In this document: in pieces, positions 10,982 through 19,049 of the stretch
Position numbering within the stretch: position 1 is the stretch's first letter
Layout of the letters: every line of letters begins with the position of its first letter
NCBI RefSeq assembly: GCF_014636775.1
Contig: NZ_BMEQ01000020.1
Coordinates: 1-64,000 of the forward strand
Origin: Kocuria dechangensis
Lineage (GTDB): Bacteria; Actinomycetota; Actinomycetes; Actinomycetales; Micrococcaceae
DNA length: 64,000 nt
Direction of reading: 5' to 3'
Translations under genes and position numbers: made by a program
The notes under the pieces: generated by a model
Database searches by the model: none
Told to the model about the DNA's origin: nothing
The model's input: the letters and a program-made list of their open reading frames with translations, nothing else

Positions 10982-11485
10982 TCAGCCGACGCGGTGCAGC
11001 CAGCGCACCGGCGCGCCCTCGGCGGCGTGCCGGAAAGGCTCGAGCTCCTCGTCCCACGCCTCCCCCAGGGCGAGGGAGAGCTCGTTGATGACCAGCAGAG
11101 GGTTGCCGGCGGCCGTCTCGTACGCGAAGCGGATCCGGTCCTCGGAGACCATGATGTTCCCGGCGGCGTCGGTCGTGGCGTGGAAGATGCCGAGGTCGGG
11201 GGTGAAGGACCAGCGGGCGCCGTCGTGGCCGCGGGAGGGGTTCTCGGTCACCTCGAAGCGCATTCGGCCCATCGTCCGCAGCGCGGAGGCCAGCAGGGCG
11301 CCCGTGCCGGCGGGGCCCGACCACTCCAGCTCGGCCCGCACGGAGCCCGGCTCGGCGTTCTGCGGGGTCCACTCGAGGTCCGTTCGCTGACGCGCGACGG
11401 ACTCCAGTGCCCACTGGATGTGCGGGCACAGCGCTCGCGGGGCGGAGTGCACGTAGAGCACGCCGCGCGTGGTGGGTGAAGACAT
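10982..11485 (-). CDS. DUF3145 family protein
   Basis: 167-residue soluble protein of the actinobacterial DUF3145 family, function unknown. Recognisable segments are RGVLYVHSAPRALCPHIQWA at the N terminus and LVINELSLALGEAWDEELEP near the C terminus. Established context: the family is commonly found next to fabF in actinobacteria, as here, where it is convergent with it. The ATG at 11485 follows GGAGGAACAGGTC, a strong Shine-Dalgarno. A part in lipid metabolism is plausible from position only. Confidence 0.88.
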   Translation of the reverse strand: MSSPTTRGVLYVHSAPRALCPHIQWALESVARQRTDLEWTPQNAEPGSVRAELEWSGPAGTGALLASALRTMGRMRFEVTENPSRGHDGARWSFTPDLGIFHATTDAAGNIMVSEDRIRFAYETAAGNPLLVINELSLALGEAWDEELEPFRHAAEGAPVRWLHRVG

Positions 11486-11813
11486 GACCTGTTCCTCCGT
11501 CGTGTAGGTACGTCTTCCCCAACGCCCTGCACTTCAGCGGTCCGCCCACCGGTCACGGCCCGGGGCCGCACCCGAGCCATGCAGTTGTCCGGGCCGCCCG
11601 ACGCGCCGCGGGGATTCGAGGCCCGCGCGACGACCGGTCGGCCCGGTTGACGCACCCGCCGTACCGGCCCGTCAGGGCGTCCGGGACCGCGGATGCAGTG
11701 CCCAGCTCATTCTTCTGCAAGCATCAGGGGGCGTCAACCCGCCGGTAGCCTCGTGACCGCCGTGTTTCCGTGTGTTTCCGCCCGGTTCCGACTCGCCGGG
11801 CCGCAGCGCCGGT
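11486..11813. other. 328-bp intergenic region between DUF3145 and dprA
   Basis: No gene is supported. It holds the 3' flank of dprA, with a weak hairpin GCCCGG-N10-CCGGGC at 11780-11801, and the upstream region of DUF3145, where I see no clear -35/-10 pair. A tandem 10-bp repeat (GTGTTTCCGT, GTGTTTCCGC) occupies about 11762-11781. Confidence 0.5.
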
Positions 11814-13028
11814 CTAGCGGCGGCGGCGCCAGCCCTCCCCCGCCCGCTCGGCGAGGCGGCGCTCCTCGAGCCGGTGCAGCCCCCCGAGCACCTCGCGGGG
11901 GGAGAGACCGGCGACGGCGGCCAGCCGGTCCGGGCGGCTCCCGGCCGTGAGCGGCAGGGCGTCCAGCAGCCTGCGGTCGGGGTGGGACAGACCGTCGACG
12001 TCGGCGGCGGGGCACGTCCGCTCGGGGGTGAGTGCCGCGCCCAGCGGCGCGACCAGCTCCAGGACCTCGTCGGCGTCGGTGACGAGGACGGCGGCGCCCT
12101 CCCTGACGAGCCGGTGGCACCCGGCGGAGGTGCCCGCGTGGACGCTGCCGGGAACCGCGCCGACGGGCCGGCTCAGGGCGTCGGCGCGGTGGGCGGTGCT
12201 CTGCGCCCCGGACCGCCAGCGCGCCTCGACCACCACGGTGCCGGCGGTCAGGGCGGCGATGATCCGGTTGCGCTGCAGGAACCGGTAGCGGCTGGGCGTG
12301 CAGCCGGGCGCGACCTCGGACAGCAGCAGGCCGCGTGCCTCCACGTCGCGCAGCAGCGCGTCGTTGCCCCGCGGGTACAGGCGGTCGATCCCGCCGGCCA
12401 TGACCGAGACGGTGGGCGGGAAGCCGGTGCCCGCGGCCAGTGCCGCGGCGTGGGCCGCCTGGTCTATTCCGTAGGCCCCGCCGGAGACGACCGTCCAGCC
12501 GCGCCCGGCGAGGGACCCGGCCAGGTCCAGGGCGACCTGCCTGCCGTAGGTCGAGCAGTCGCGGGAGCCGACCACGGCGATCGCCCGGCCGGCGGGAAAG
12601 GGCAGCAGCCGCCGGTCGCCGCGGCCCCACAGGCCGACGGGCGCGGACAGCCCCAGGTCGGCGAGGGCCCCGGGCCAGTCCGGGTCCTCCGGCACGGCGA
12701 ACCAGCCGCCGTGCCGGGCAGCCGTCCCGAGGTCCGCCCCGGGGTCGAGGGACCGGGCGCGGGCCGCCCACCGCTCCCGGCAGCGGCCGATCTGCACCTG
12801 GTGCGGCCGGAGTCCCGCGTCGGCGGCGGCCCGCACGAAGGCCGCGTGCTCGGCGGGGCCGATGGGACGGTGCCCCGCGGCGACCTCGAGGGCCGCCACC
12901 GGGCCGAGCACCGCCAGCAGGAGCATCGCCGCGGCGTCGGTGGGCTCGACGAGCCGGCACAGCCCGGCCCGGGCCACCCGGACCCGGTCCAGGTCGGAGC
13001 CGGCGGGTGCGGTCGGGGCGGTGTCCAT
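11814..13028 (-). CDS. dprA: DNA processing protein DprA
   Basis: 404 residues. DprA binds incoming single-stranded DNA and loads RecA during transformation. The Rossmann-type core shows VGSRDCSTYG, SGGAYGIDQAAH, GGIDRLYP and RNRIIAALT. An N-terminal helical extension (residues 1-140) and a C-terminal winged-helix-like part (ADVDGLSHPDRRLLDALP onward) flank it. The ATG at 13028 follows GGAGGAGATCCC. It lies 60 nt downstream of comM on the same strand, the usual order. Presence alone does not prove natural competence, as most bacteria keep dprA. Confidence 0.95.
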   Translation of the reverse strand: MDTAPTAPAGSDLDRVRVARAGLCRLVEPTDAAAMLLLAVLGPVAALEVAAGHRPIGPAEHAAFVRAAADAGLRPHQVQIGRCRERWAARARSLDPGADLGTAARHGGWFAVPEDPDWPGALADLGLSAPVGLWGRGDRRLLPFPAGRAIAVVGSRDCSTYGRQVALDLAGSLAGRGWTVVSGGAYGIDQAAHAAALAAGTGFPPTVSVMAGGIDRLYPRGNDALLRDVEARGLLLSEVAPGCTPSRYRFLQRNRIIAALTAGTVVVEARWRSGAQSTAHRADALSRPVGAVPGSVHAGTSAGCHRLVREGAAVLVTDADEVLELVAPLGAALTPERTCPAADVDGLSHPDRRLLDALPLTAGSRPDRLAAVAGLSPREVLGGLHRLEERRLAERAGEGWRRRR

Positions 13029-13088
13029 GGGATCTCCTCCGGGGCGTTCGGGGCGTTCGGGTCGGGACGGCGGTCCTGGCGGGCCCGC

Positions 13089-14624
13089 TCAGGCGGGGAC
13101 GAGGGACCGGAACCACAGCGCGGTGTCGACGTCGTCGGCGGTGGGCCCGGGCCGGCCCTCGAGATCGGCGAGGGTCCACGCGACGCGCAGCACGCGCTGG
13201 TAGCCGCGGGCGGTGAGGGATCCGCGGTCCATGGCGCGCTCCAGCGGGACGGTCACGGCGCGGGGCGGGCGCAGGACGCCGTTGAGCAGGCCGCCGCCGA
13301 GCTCGGCGTTGGTGCGCGCGCCGAGCGGGCGCAACCGCTCGGCCTGGTGGGCCCGGGCCGCGGCCACCCGGCGGGCGACGGCGGCGGTGGGCTCCCCCTG
13401 GCCCGCCCCCGCGGCGAGCTCCCCGTAGGAGACCTTCGGCACGGCGATCTGCAGGTCCACGCGGTCGAGCAGGGGGCCGCTGAGCTTGCCGAAGTAGGCG
13501 CGGCGCTCCCGCGGGGTGCACGTGCACTCCGCGCCGCGTCCGCCCGCCTGCCCGCAGGGGCAGGGGTTGGCCGCGAGCACGAGCTGGAACCGTGCCGGGT
13601 AGGTCGCGGACGCCGTGGACCGGTCGATCGTCACCGTCCCGCTCTCCAGGGGCTGCCGCAGGGCGTCGATCACCCCGCGGTCGAACTCCGGCGCCTCGTC
13701 GAGGAAGAGGACGCCCCGGTGGGCGCGGGACGCGGCGCCCGGATTGGGGATGCCGGACCCGCCGCCGAACAGGGCGGCCGCCGAGACCGTGTGGTGCGGG
13801 GCCTCGAAGGGCGGGCGGCGCACCAGCGCCGTGCGCGGGCCCGACCCGTGCAGGGAGTGCAGCGCGGTGACCTCCATGGCGGCGTCGTCCTCGAGGTCCG
13901 GCAGCAGGCCGGGCAGTCGCTCGGCGAGCATGGTCTTGCCCGACCCGGGCGGGCCGACCATCAGCAGGTGGTGCCCGCCCGCGGCCGCGATCTCCAGGGC
14001 GAGCCGGCCGTCGGCCTGCCCCGCGACGTCCGCGAGGTCCGGGGGCCTCGCGGGGGCCGGCGCCGGCAGGGTCCCGGCCCGGGGAGCGGGCCGGCGCGGC
14101 CGCAGCAGCCCGGCGGGGTCCGCACCGGCTGCGGCGAGGACGTCGGCCAGGCAGGCGTGGCCCTCGACCCGGGCACCGGGCACCAGCGCCGCCTCCGCGG
14201 CGTTGGCCTGCGCCACCACGATCCGGTCGTGGCCGGCCCGCACCGCGGCCATGACGGCCGGCAGGATGCCGCGGACGGGTCGCAGCGCTCCGTCGAGGCC
14301 GAGCTCGGCGAGGAAGACGGTCGTGCCGGTCCGGGGCACGGTCCCGCCCGCCTGCAGGGCGCTCACGACGATCGCGAGGTCGAAGAGGGAGCCGCGCTTG
14401 GGCAGCGTGGCCGGGGTCAGGTTGACGGTGATCTTGCGCGCGGTCAGGGGCATCCCGCTGTTGCGGGCCGCCGCCCGCAGGCGCTCCCGGGCCTCGTTGA
14501 GGGCCGCGTCCGGCAGGCCCACGATGGAGAAGGCCGGCAGGGTCTGGCCGATGTCCGCCTCGACCTCGACCATGGCCCCGTCCAGGCCGACGAGCGCCAC
14601 GGCCCAGGTCCGTGCGAAGCCCAT
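13089..14624 (-). CDS. comM: YifB/ComM-type Mg-chelatase-like AAA+ ATPase
   Basis: 511-residue helicase-like ATPase. ComM promotes branch migration during transformation in Gram-negatives. An N-terminal Lon-protease-like domain (VEADIGQTLPAFSIVGLPD, KITVNLTPA) precedes the AAA+ module with Walker A GPPGSGKTMLAERLP and Walker B GVLFLDEAPEF. A CxC/CxxxG cluster (NPCPCGQAGG, CTCTPRERR) is typical. The ATG at 14624 is chosen because GGGAGGG lies just before it; an upstream in-frame start would add a Pro/Arg-rich stretch with no homology. A 14-bp palindrome lies 53 bp upstream. Confidence 0.93.
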   Translation of the reverse strand: MGFARTWAVALVGLDGAMVEVEADIGQTLPAFSIVGLPDAALNEARERLRAAARNSGMPLTARKITVNLTPATLPKRGSLFDLAIVVSALQAGGTVPRTGTTVFLAELGLDGALRPVRGILPAVMAAVRAGHDRIVVAQANAAEAALVPGARVEGHACLADVLAAAGADPAGLLRPRRPAPRAGTLPAPAPARPPDLADVAGQADGRLALEIAAAGGHHLLMVGPPGSGKTMLAERLPGLLPDLEDDAAMEVTALHSLHGSGPRTALVRRPPFEAPHHTVSAAALFGGGSGIPNPGAASRAHRGVLFLDEAPEFDRGVIDALRQPLESGTVTIDRSTASATYPARFQLVLAANPCPCGQAGGRGAECTCTPRERRAYFGKLSGPLLDRVDLQIAVPKVSYGELAAGAGQGEPTAAVARRVAAARAHQAERLRPLGARTNAELGGGLLNGVLRPPRAVTVPLERAMDRGSLTARGYQRVLRVAWTLADLEGRPGPTADDVDTALWFRSLVPA

Positions 14625-14676
14625 CAGCCCGCCCTCCCGCGGCACGGGGCGCCCGAACGGCCCGGGAGCGGCGCGC

Positions 14677-14690
14677 CCTGTCCGGACAGG
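14677..14690. promoter_or_regulatory. Palindrome CCTGTCCGGACAGG upstream of comM
   Basis: A perfect 14-bp palindrome lies 53 bp upstream of the comM start, in the 218-bp gap after the lipoprotein gene. A related GGACAGGG recurs about 20 bp away. It may be an operator or chance in GC-rich DNA. Confidence 0.25.
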
Positions 14691-14842
14691 ACGGCACGGG
14701 CGGACAGGGTGGACACGGCGGGATGTGCCGGAAGGGAAAGGACGGGGTGGGCAGCGTGCACGGGGACCTCCTGGCCCCATGCTGCGCCGCTGCTGGGCGC
14801 GGGACGGCCGGGGTCAGCCCGCCTGTGGACGGGGACGGGCGG

Positions 14843-16336
14843 TCAGGCCTGCTCGAGCGCGATGGGGAGCGAGGCCGCCGGGGAGGGGGTGGCCGACGGT
14901 GTGGCAGACGGCGTGCTCGTCGAGGTGGCCGACGGAGCAGGCGACGGCGTGCTCGTCGAGGTGGGGTCCGCTGTCGCGCCGGCCGTGGCTGTCGCGATCG
15001 CCGTGGCTGTCGCGTCAGCCGAGGCTGTGGCGCTCGCCGACACCGTGGGGGTGGCGCTCGCCGACACCGTGGGGGCGGCGCTCGCGGACGCCGTCGGGTC
15101 CGGGCCCGACGCCCCCGTGGAGGTGTCAGGCGTGGGCGTGGTGGGCGTGGTCGGCGCGTTGCCCGCGGTGGGGAGCTCCGTGGGCGCCGGGGTCTCCGGC
15201 AGCACCGGGCCCGGCCCCGGGGCCGGACCGGGGTCGATGGGCAGCGGGGCGGTGGTCGGCTCCTGCGACGGGGGAGGCGTCGGTTCCGTGACAGGCTCCG
15301 GGCCGGGTCCCGGCGGGGGCGGGGCCGGGACGACCGGGTCCTCGATGGGCAGCGTGGGCGCCGGTGGGGATGCGGGCGCCTCGGCCGGGGACGTGGGCAG
15401 GGGAGCCGGCTCGGGCACGACGTCGTCGTCCGCCGCCGGCTCCGGGGCAACGCCGGCGCCCTCCAGGGGCTCCGGTGCCACCGGCTCGGGCGCGACCGGC
15501 TCCGGTGCCACCGGCTCGGGCGCGACCGGCTCCGGTGCCACCGGCTCGGGCGCGACGGGTTCCGGTGCAATGGGCGCCGGCGCGGCGGCTTCTGCGGGCT
15601 CGCGCTCCGGGACCTCCGGGCCCCCCGGCTGCGCCCTGTAGCGCAGTTCCTCGGGCCCGTGGCCCACCGGGGCGGGATCCTCGGCGCGCTCGTTGGCGTA
15701 GGCGGTGAGCTCGACGTCGTCGAAGGTGGCCGGGAGGCGGGCGAAGTCCCCGATCAGCAGCTCCTCCCCCGTGCCCCCGGCGGGAACGGTGCCGGGGTAG
15801 GACGCCATGAGCTCGTGGGTGCGCCGGTCCAGCTCCGCGCCCTTCTCGGAGCCGGGGTCGGTGCCGTCGGCGAGGGAGAAGCCTCCGTCGACGGAACGGT
15901 CGGGGTCCCACTCGGCCAGCACCTCGGCGGCCGTCTCGAACGGGAAGAGCCCGCCCTCGTGGCTGATCACCTTGAGGTCCGAGATCTCCACCGTGCGGGT
16001 GCCCTTGGTGTTGTCGATGTGGACCGCGACGTAGGTGACGGGCTCGACGCGCAGGTCCTGCCTCAGCTTCTCGACCTCCTGGTCGGGGGCCGGGTCGGTG
16101 GGGAGGTCGAACGTGATGACGGCGCCCGCGGAGGTCTCGATGGCGTAGGGCCCCTGGCGCAGGCCGGACTCCGCGCTGGTCACCGTGCCGGGACGTGCGA
16201 CGGCCTCGGGCTCGTCCCCGCCGAAGGCGCTGCACCCGCTCGCCACGAGCGCGGTGGCTGCCAGCAGTGCGGCGCGTCGTGGAGAGGCCAGCAGGGCGGC
16301 ACGTCGTGAAGCAACCACCCGCCCGGATGTGACCAC
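14843..16336 (-). CDS. Lipoprotein with long Pro/Ala/Ser/Thr-rich repeat tail
   Basis: 497 residues, no function recognised. Residues 1-35 form a lipoprotein signal peptide with a twin RRAALL motif and a lipobox ending VASGC, so the mature protein is lipidated and faces outward. Residues 36 to about 220 look globular (VAVHIDNTKGTRTVEISDLK, then acidic segments), a beta-rich pattern. After that come seven APEPV-type pentads and roughly 200 residues of P, A, S and T. The GTG at 16336 follows GGAGGT. It sits between yraN and comM, which are normally adjacent. The tail may span or bind the cell wall. It could be a proline-rich wall spacer as in other surface lipoproteins. Confidence 0.8.
   Translation of the reverse strand: MVTSGRVVASRRAALLASPRRAALLAATALVASGCSAFGGDEPEAVARPGTVTSAESGLRQGPYAIETSAGAVITFDLPTDPAPDQEVEKLRQDLRVEPVTYVAVHIDNTKGTRTVEISDLKVISHEGGLFPFETAAEVLAEWDPDRSVDGGFSLADGTDPGSEKGAELDRRTHELMASYPGTVPAGGTGEELLIGDFARLPATFDDVELTAYANERAEDPAPVGHGPEELRYRAQPGGPEVPEREPAEAAAPAPIAPEPVAPEPVAPEPVAPEPVAPEPVAPEPVAPEPLEGAGVAPEPAADDDVVPEPAPLPTSPAEAPASPPAPTLPIEDPVVPAPPPPGPGPEPVTEPTPPPSQEPTTAPLPIDPGPAPGPGPVLPETPAPTELPTAGNAPTTPTTPTPDTSTGASGPDPTASASAAPTVSASATPTVSASATASADATATAIATATAGATADPTSTSTPSPAPSATSTSTPSATPSATPSPAASLPIALEQA
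15468..15557 (-). repeat. Three tandem copies of a 30-bp repeat in the lipoprotein gene
   Basis: Copies at 15468-15497, 15498-15527 and 15528-15557 are near identical. Each encodes two APEPV pentads that use different synonymous codons, so the DNA period is 30 bp while the protein period is 5 residues. Further degenerate repeats encoding Ser-Ala-Thr tracts lie at about 14890-15090. Confidence 0.9.
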
Positions 16337-16426
16337 CGCGCACCTCCGTCGTCATCCCCTGTCATAGACGTCACCACAGTGGCACGTCCTCGGGGGCATG
16401 TCACGCCGCCGTCATCGCGCCGCGTC

Positions 16427-16795
16427 TCATTGCAATTGCAACAACACCTCCAGGGAGGGTGCGGTGCCAGGACGGACGACGACGGCGACGGCGTCGACCC
16501 TGATCAGGCGGGGGTCCCGGCCGTGGGCGCGGGCCCAGGCCGCCGCGAGCCGGTGCAGGCGCGCCGTCTTCTGCGGCGTAATGGACTCGAACGGGTGGCC
16601 GTACCCCGTCCCGGAACGGGTCTTCACCTCGACCACGACCACCAGTCCGTCGTGCTCCGCGACGATGTCCGCCTCCCCGCGCACCCCGTCCCGGCCGGGC
16701 ACGGCACGCCAGTTGCGCTCCAGGATCCGGTACCCGCGCTCAGCCAGGTGCGCGGCGGCGAGCCGCTCCCCGTACGCTCCGAGTCCCCCGTCCAC
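16427..16795 (-). CDS. YraN family (UPF0102) endonuclease-like protein
   Basis: 122-residue protein with the restriction-endonuclease-like fold. The core GEADIVAEHDGLVVVVEVKTR keeps the D...E-x-K catalytic pattern of the PD-(D/E)XK superfamily. LGAYGERLAAAHLAERGYRI is the family N terminus. The function is not established; a role in DNA repair or uptake is inferred from the usual comM/dprA neighbourhood. The GTG at 16795 is chosen as the closest start to that conserved segment. The open frame upstream belongs to the spacer and the DUF2469 shadow. Confidence 0.85.
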   Translation of the reverse strand: MDGGLGAYGERLAAAHLAERGYRILERNWRAVPGRDGVRGEADIVAEHDGLVVVVEVKTRSGTGYGHPFESITPQKTARLHRLAAAWARAHGRDPRLIRVDAVAVVVRPGTAPSLEVLLQLQ

Positions 16796-16968
16796 AGGAC
16801 ACCCCCGTCGTCCGGCCCGCGGCACGAGGACCGCGCCGCACGTCCATCGTGCGGGAGCGCCGCCTGCCGCCGGAGCGCCGGACCGTGGATGTGCAGTGCG
16901 GGTGCAGTGCGAGCTCAGTGAAGGTGCGGTGGTGCGGCCGTGAGGCGGCTGCGCGGGCACGGCCCCGC

Positions 16969-17313
16969 TCAGGGGGCGTGGGGACCGCCCGGTGCCTGGC
17001 CGGGCCCCCCGGGCAGGGAGAAGGGGTCGGCGTGGGTGAGCTCCTCCACGTTGACGTCCCGGAAGCTCATGACGTGCACGTGCTTCACGAACCGCGCGGA
17101 GCGGTAGATGTCCCACACCCAGGCGTCCTTGAGCTCCACGTCGAAGTACAGCCCGTTCTTCGTCTCGACGGGCTCGATCCGCACCGAGTTGGCCAGGTAG
17201 AACCGGCGGTCGGTCTCCACGACGTACTGGAACAGCTTGGCCACGTCCCGGTACTCCCGGTAGAGCTGCAGCTCCAGATCGGTCTCGAAGTTCTCGAGTT
17301 CCTCGGCGCTCAT
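16969..17313 (-). CDS. DUF2469 family protein
   Basis: 114-residue acidic protein of the actinobacterial DUF2469 family, function unknown. The conserved N terminus is MSAEELENFETDLELQLYRE and the middle reads DVELKDAWVWDIYR. Its ATG overlaps the rnhB stop as ATGA, indicating translational coupling. The gene almost always follows rnhB in actinobacteria, as here. The Gly/Pro-rich last 15 residues look disordered. Confidence 0.9.
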   Translation of the reverse strand: MSAEELENFETDLELQLYREYRDVAKLFQYVVETDRRFYLANSVRIEPVETKNGLYFDVELKDAWVWDIYRSARFVKHVHVMSFRDVNVEELTHADPFSLPGGPGQAPGGPHAP

Positions 17314-18071
17314 GTCGTCTCGTCTCCGCTCGTGCCGTTGCCTCCGGGCACCGGCGGCTGCGTGAGCCGCCAGCTGAGCCGGTGGTGCGGCGTGGGCCCC
17401 CGGTCCGCGAGGGCGCGGCGGTGCTCGGCGGCACCGTAGCCTTTGTTGCTGCCCCAACCGTACTGCGGCCAGTCCCCGGAGAGCTCCCCCATGATCCGGT
17501 CCCGCTCGACCTTCGCGAGGACGCTCGCCGCCGCGACGCTCGCGCACGTCAGGTCGGCCTTGACGCGGGGGACGACCCTGCCGGACCAGGCCTCCTCGTC
17601 CGCGGCACCGGCGGCCGGGCCGAGGGCGTCGAGGAGGGAGGGCTCCGCGGGCCGGGAGAGCCAGTCGTGCCGTCCGTCCAGCAGCACGACGTCGGGCGGC
17701 GCCGCGCCCAGCCCGGCCGCGGTCAGAGCGCGGTGGCCGGCCCGTCGCAGGGCGGCCGTCAGGCCCAGCCCGTCGATCTCCTGCGGGGAGGCGTGGCCCA
17801 CCCCGCCGGCGGCGCACCAGGCGAGGATGCGGGGCACGAGCTCCTCCCGCCGCGCGGGGCTCAGGAGCTTGCTGTCCCGCAGACCCGGCACGCCGAGTGC
17901 AGTCCCCGGGCGCAGCACCACGACCCCGACCGTCACGGGTCCGGCCAGTGCGCCCCGGCCCACCTCGTCCATCCCGGCCACGAGCGCGCCGGAGGCCGAC
18001 AGCTCGCGCTCCACGGCCAGGCCCGGGGCGGCGCCCCGGAGGGTGCGGGGGCGGCGCGGGTCAGGAGCCAC
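17310..18071 (-). CDS. rnhB: Ribonuclease HII
   Basis: 253-residue enzyme cutting the RNA strand of RNA-DNA hybrids and single ribonucleotides in DNA. The catalytic acidic residues lie in GMDEVGRGALAGP (Asp, Glu), VVLLDGRHDW and KADLTCASVAAASVLAKV. The GTG start at 18071 overlaps the end of the signal peptidase gene by 11 bp. The residue count is slightly above the family norm because of an Arg/Pro-rich N-terminal extension. Coupled to DUF2469 by ATGA. Confidence 0.95.
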   Translation of the reverse strand: MAPDPRRPRTLRGAAPGLAVERELSASGALVAGMDEVGRGALAGPVTVGVVVLRPGTALGVPGLRDSKLLSPARREELVPRILAWCAAGGVGHASPQEIDGLGLTAALRRAGHRALTAAGLGAAPPDVVLLDGRHDWLSRPAEPSLLDALGPAAGAADEEAWSGRVVPRVKADLTCASVAAASVLAKVERDRIMGELSGDWPQYGWGSNKGYGAAEHRRALADRGPTPHHRLSWRLTQPPVPGGNGTSGDETT

Positions 18072-18978
18072 CGGAGGCAGAGTCCGGGACGTCCGCGAAC
18101 ACCTCGGCGGGGTTCTGCAGGAGCTCGAACCTGTCGAGGGGCCAGGCGATGACGAAGGCGGTGCCCACGACGTCGTCGTGGCTGATGAAGGCCGCGTTCT
18201 CGGTCAGGTCGGCGAGGTGGACGCGGGAGTCGGCGGAGGCGTTGCGGTGGTCGCCGAGCACGAAGTAGTGGTTCTCCGGGACGATCAGGTCGAACGGGAT
18301 CTCCGAGGGCGCCGCCCCGGGGAAGAGGTAGGCGTCGCGCTCGTCGAGGGCCTCCCCGTTGACGGTCACGCGCCCGGAGGCGTCGCAGCACACGACGTGG
18401 TCCCCGCCCGTGCCGACGACCCGCTTGATGAGGTGCTGGTCGGTCCGGTCGGGCAGGACGCCCACGAAGGCGAGGGCGTCGTAGACCGCGTCCCCGGGAC
18501 CTCCCGCCCCTGCCAGCTGCTCGGGCAGCCAGCCCTTGGAGTCCTCGAAGACGACGATGTCCCCGCGCTCGAGCGGACCGAACGTCGGCTCGACCACGTT
18601 GACGAAGATCCGGTCGTTGAGCTGGAGGGTGTTCTCCATGGAGCCCGACGGGATGTAGAAGCCCCGCACGAGGAGGGTCTTCACGACGAAGGCGATGAGC
18701 ACAGCCCAGACGAGGACCAGGATGATCTCGCGGACCGAGCCCCACAGGGTGTCGGGCCGCTGCTTCCGGGAGCCGCCGGCCGACCGGCGACCGCTGCGGC
18801 GCCCGTCGGCCGCCGCGTCGTCAGGGGTCCCGTCGTCGGAGGGGGCGGGGTCCGCCGGGGCCGCGGCCGCCGCCGTGCGCTCCGCGTCGGCGGGCACGGG
18901 GCGGGGCGCGCCCGTCCCGACGGGGGCGCCGTCCTCCTGGGCCGCGCCGTCTCCGGCGGGCTGGGTCCTGTCGGCCAC
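18061..18978 (-). CDS. lepB: Signal peptidase I (first copy)
   Basis: 305-residue membrane serine protease that removes signal peptides from secreted proteins. A disordered Ala/Asp/Arg-rich cytoplasmic segment (residues 1-80) precedes one membrane helix (about 84-104). The catalytic Ser113 is in PSGSM and the general-base Lys is in LIKRVVGTGGD; GDHRNASADSR is box E. The GTG at 18978 is chosen because AGGAAGGA lies 8 nt upstream; the open frame beyond has no family similarity. A second lepB lies directly upstream. Confidence 0.94.
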   Translation of the reverse strand: MADRTQPAGDGAAQEDGAPVGTGAPRPVPADAERTAAAAAPADPAPSDDGTPDDAAADGRRSGRRSAGGSRKQRPDTLWGSVREIILVLVWAVLIAFVVKTLLVRGFYIPSGSMENTLQLNDRIFVNVVEPTFGPLERGDIVVFEDSKGWLPEQLAGAGGPGDAVYDALAFVGVLPDRTDQHLIKRVVGTGGDHVVCCDASGRVTVNGEALDERDAYLFPGAAPSEIPFDLIVPENHYFVLGDHRNASADSRVHLADLTENAAFISHDDVVGTAFVIAWPLDRFELLQNPAEVFADVPDSASGGS

Positions 18979-19049
18979 TGCTCTCGTCCTTCCTGGACGT
19001 GCGATCGCGTCCGGGTCCGGGGCCCCCGGCGGGTGCGCCGGGGCTCGGG

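Noticed and set aside
13089-14780. Upstream start for comM, 52 codons longer
   Set aside because: The added residues lack family similarity, and GGGAGGG precedes ATG 14624.
15468-15557. Regular 30-bp repeats as a possible CRISPR array
   Set aside because: Copies are directly adjacent without spacers and lie in frame in a protein-coding gene.
11772-15641. 1289-codon plus-strand open frame opposite dprA, comM and the lipoprotein gene
   Set aside because: Antisense shadow; the minus strand has clear DprA and ComM motifs with proper ribosome binding sites.
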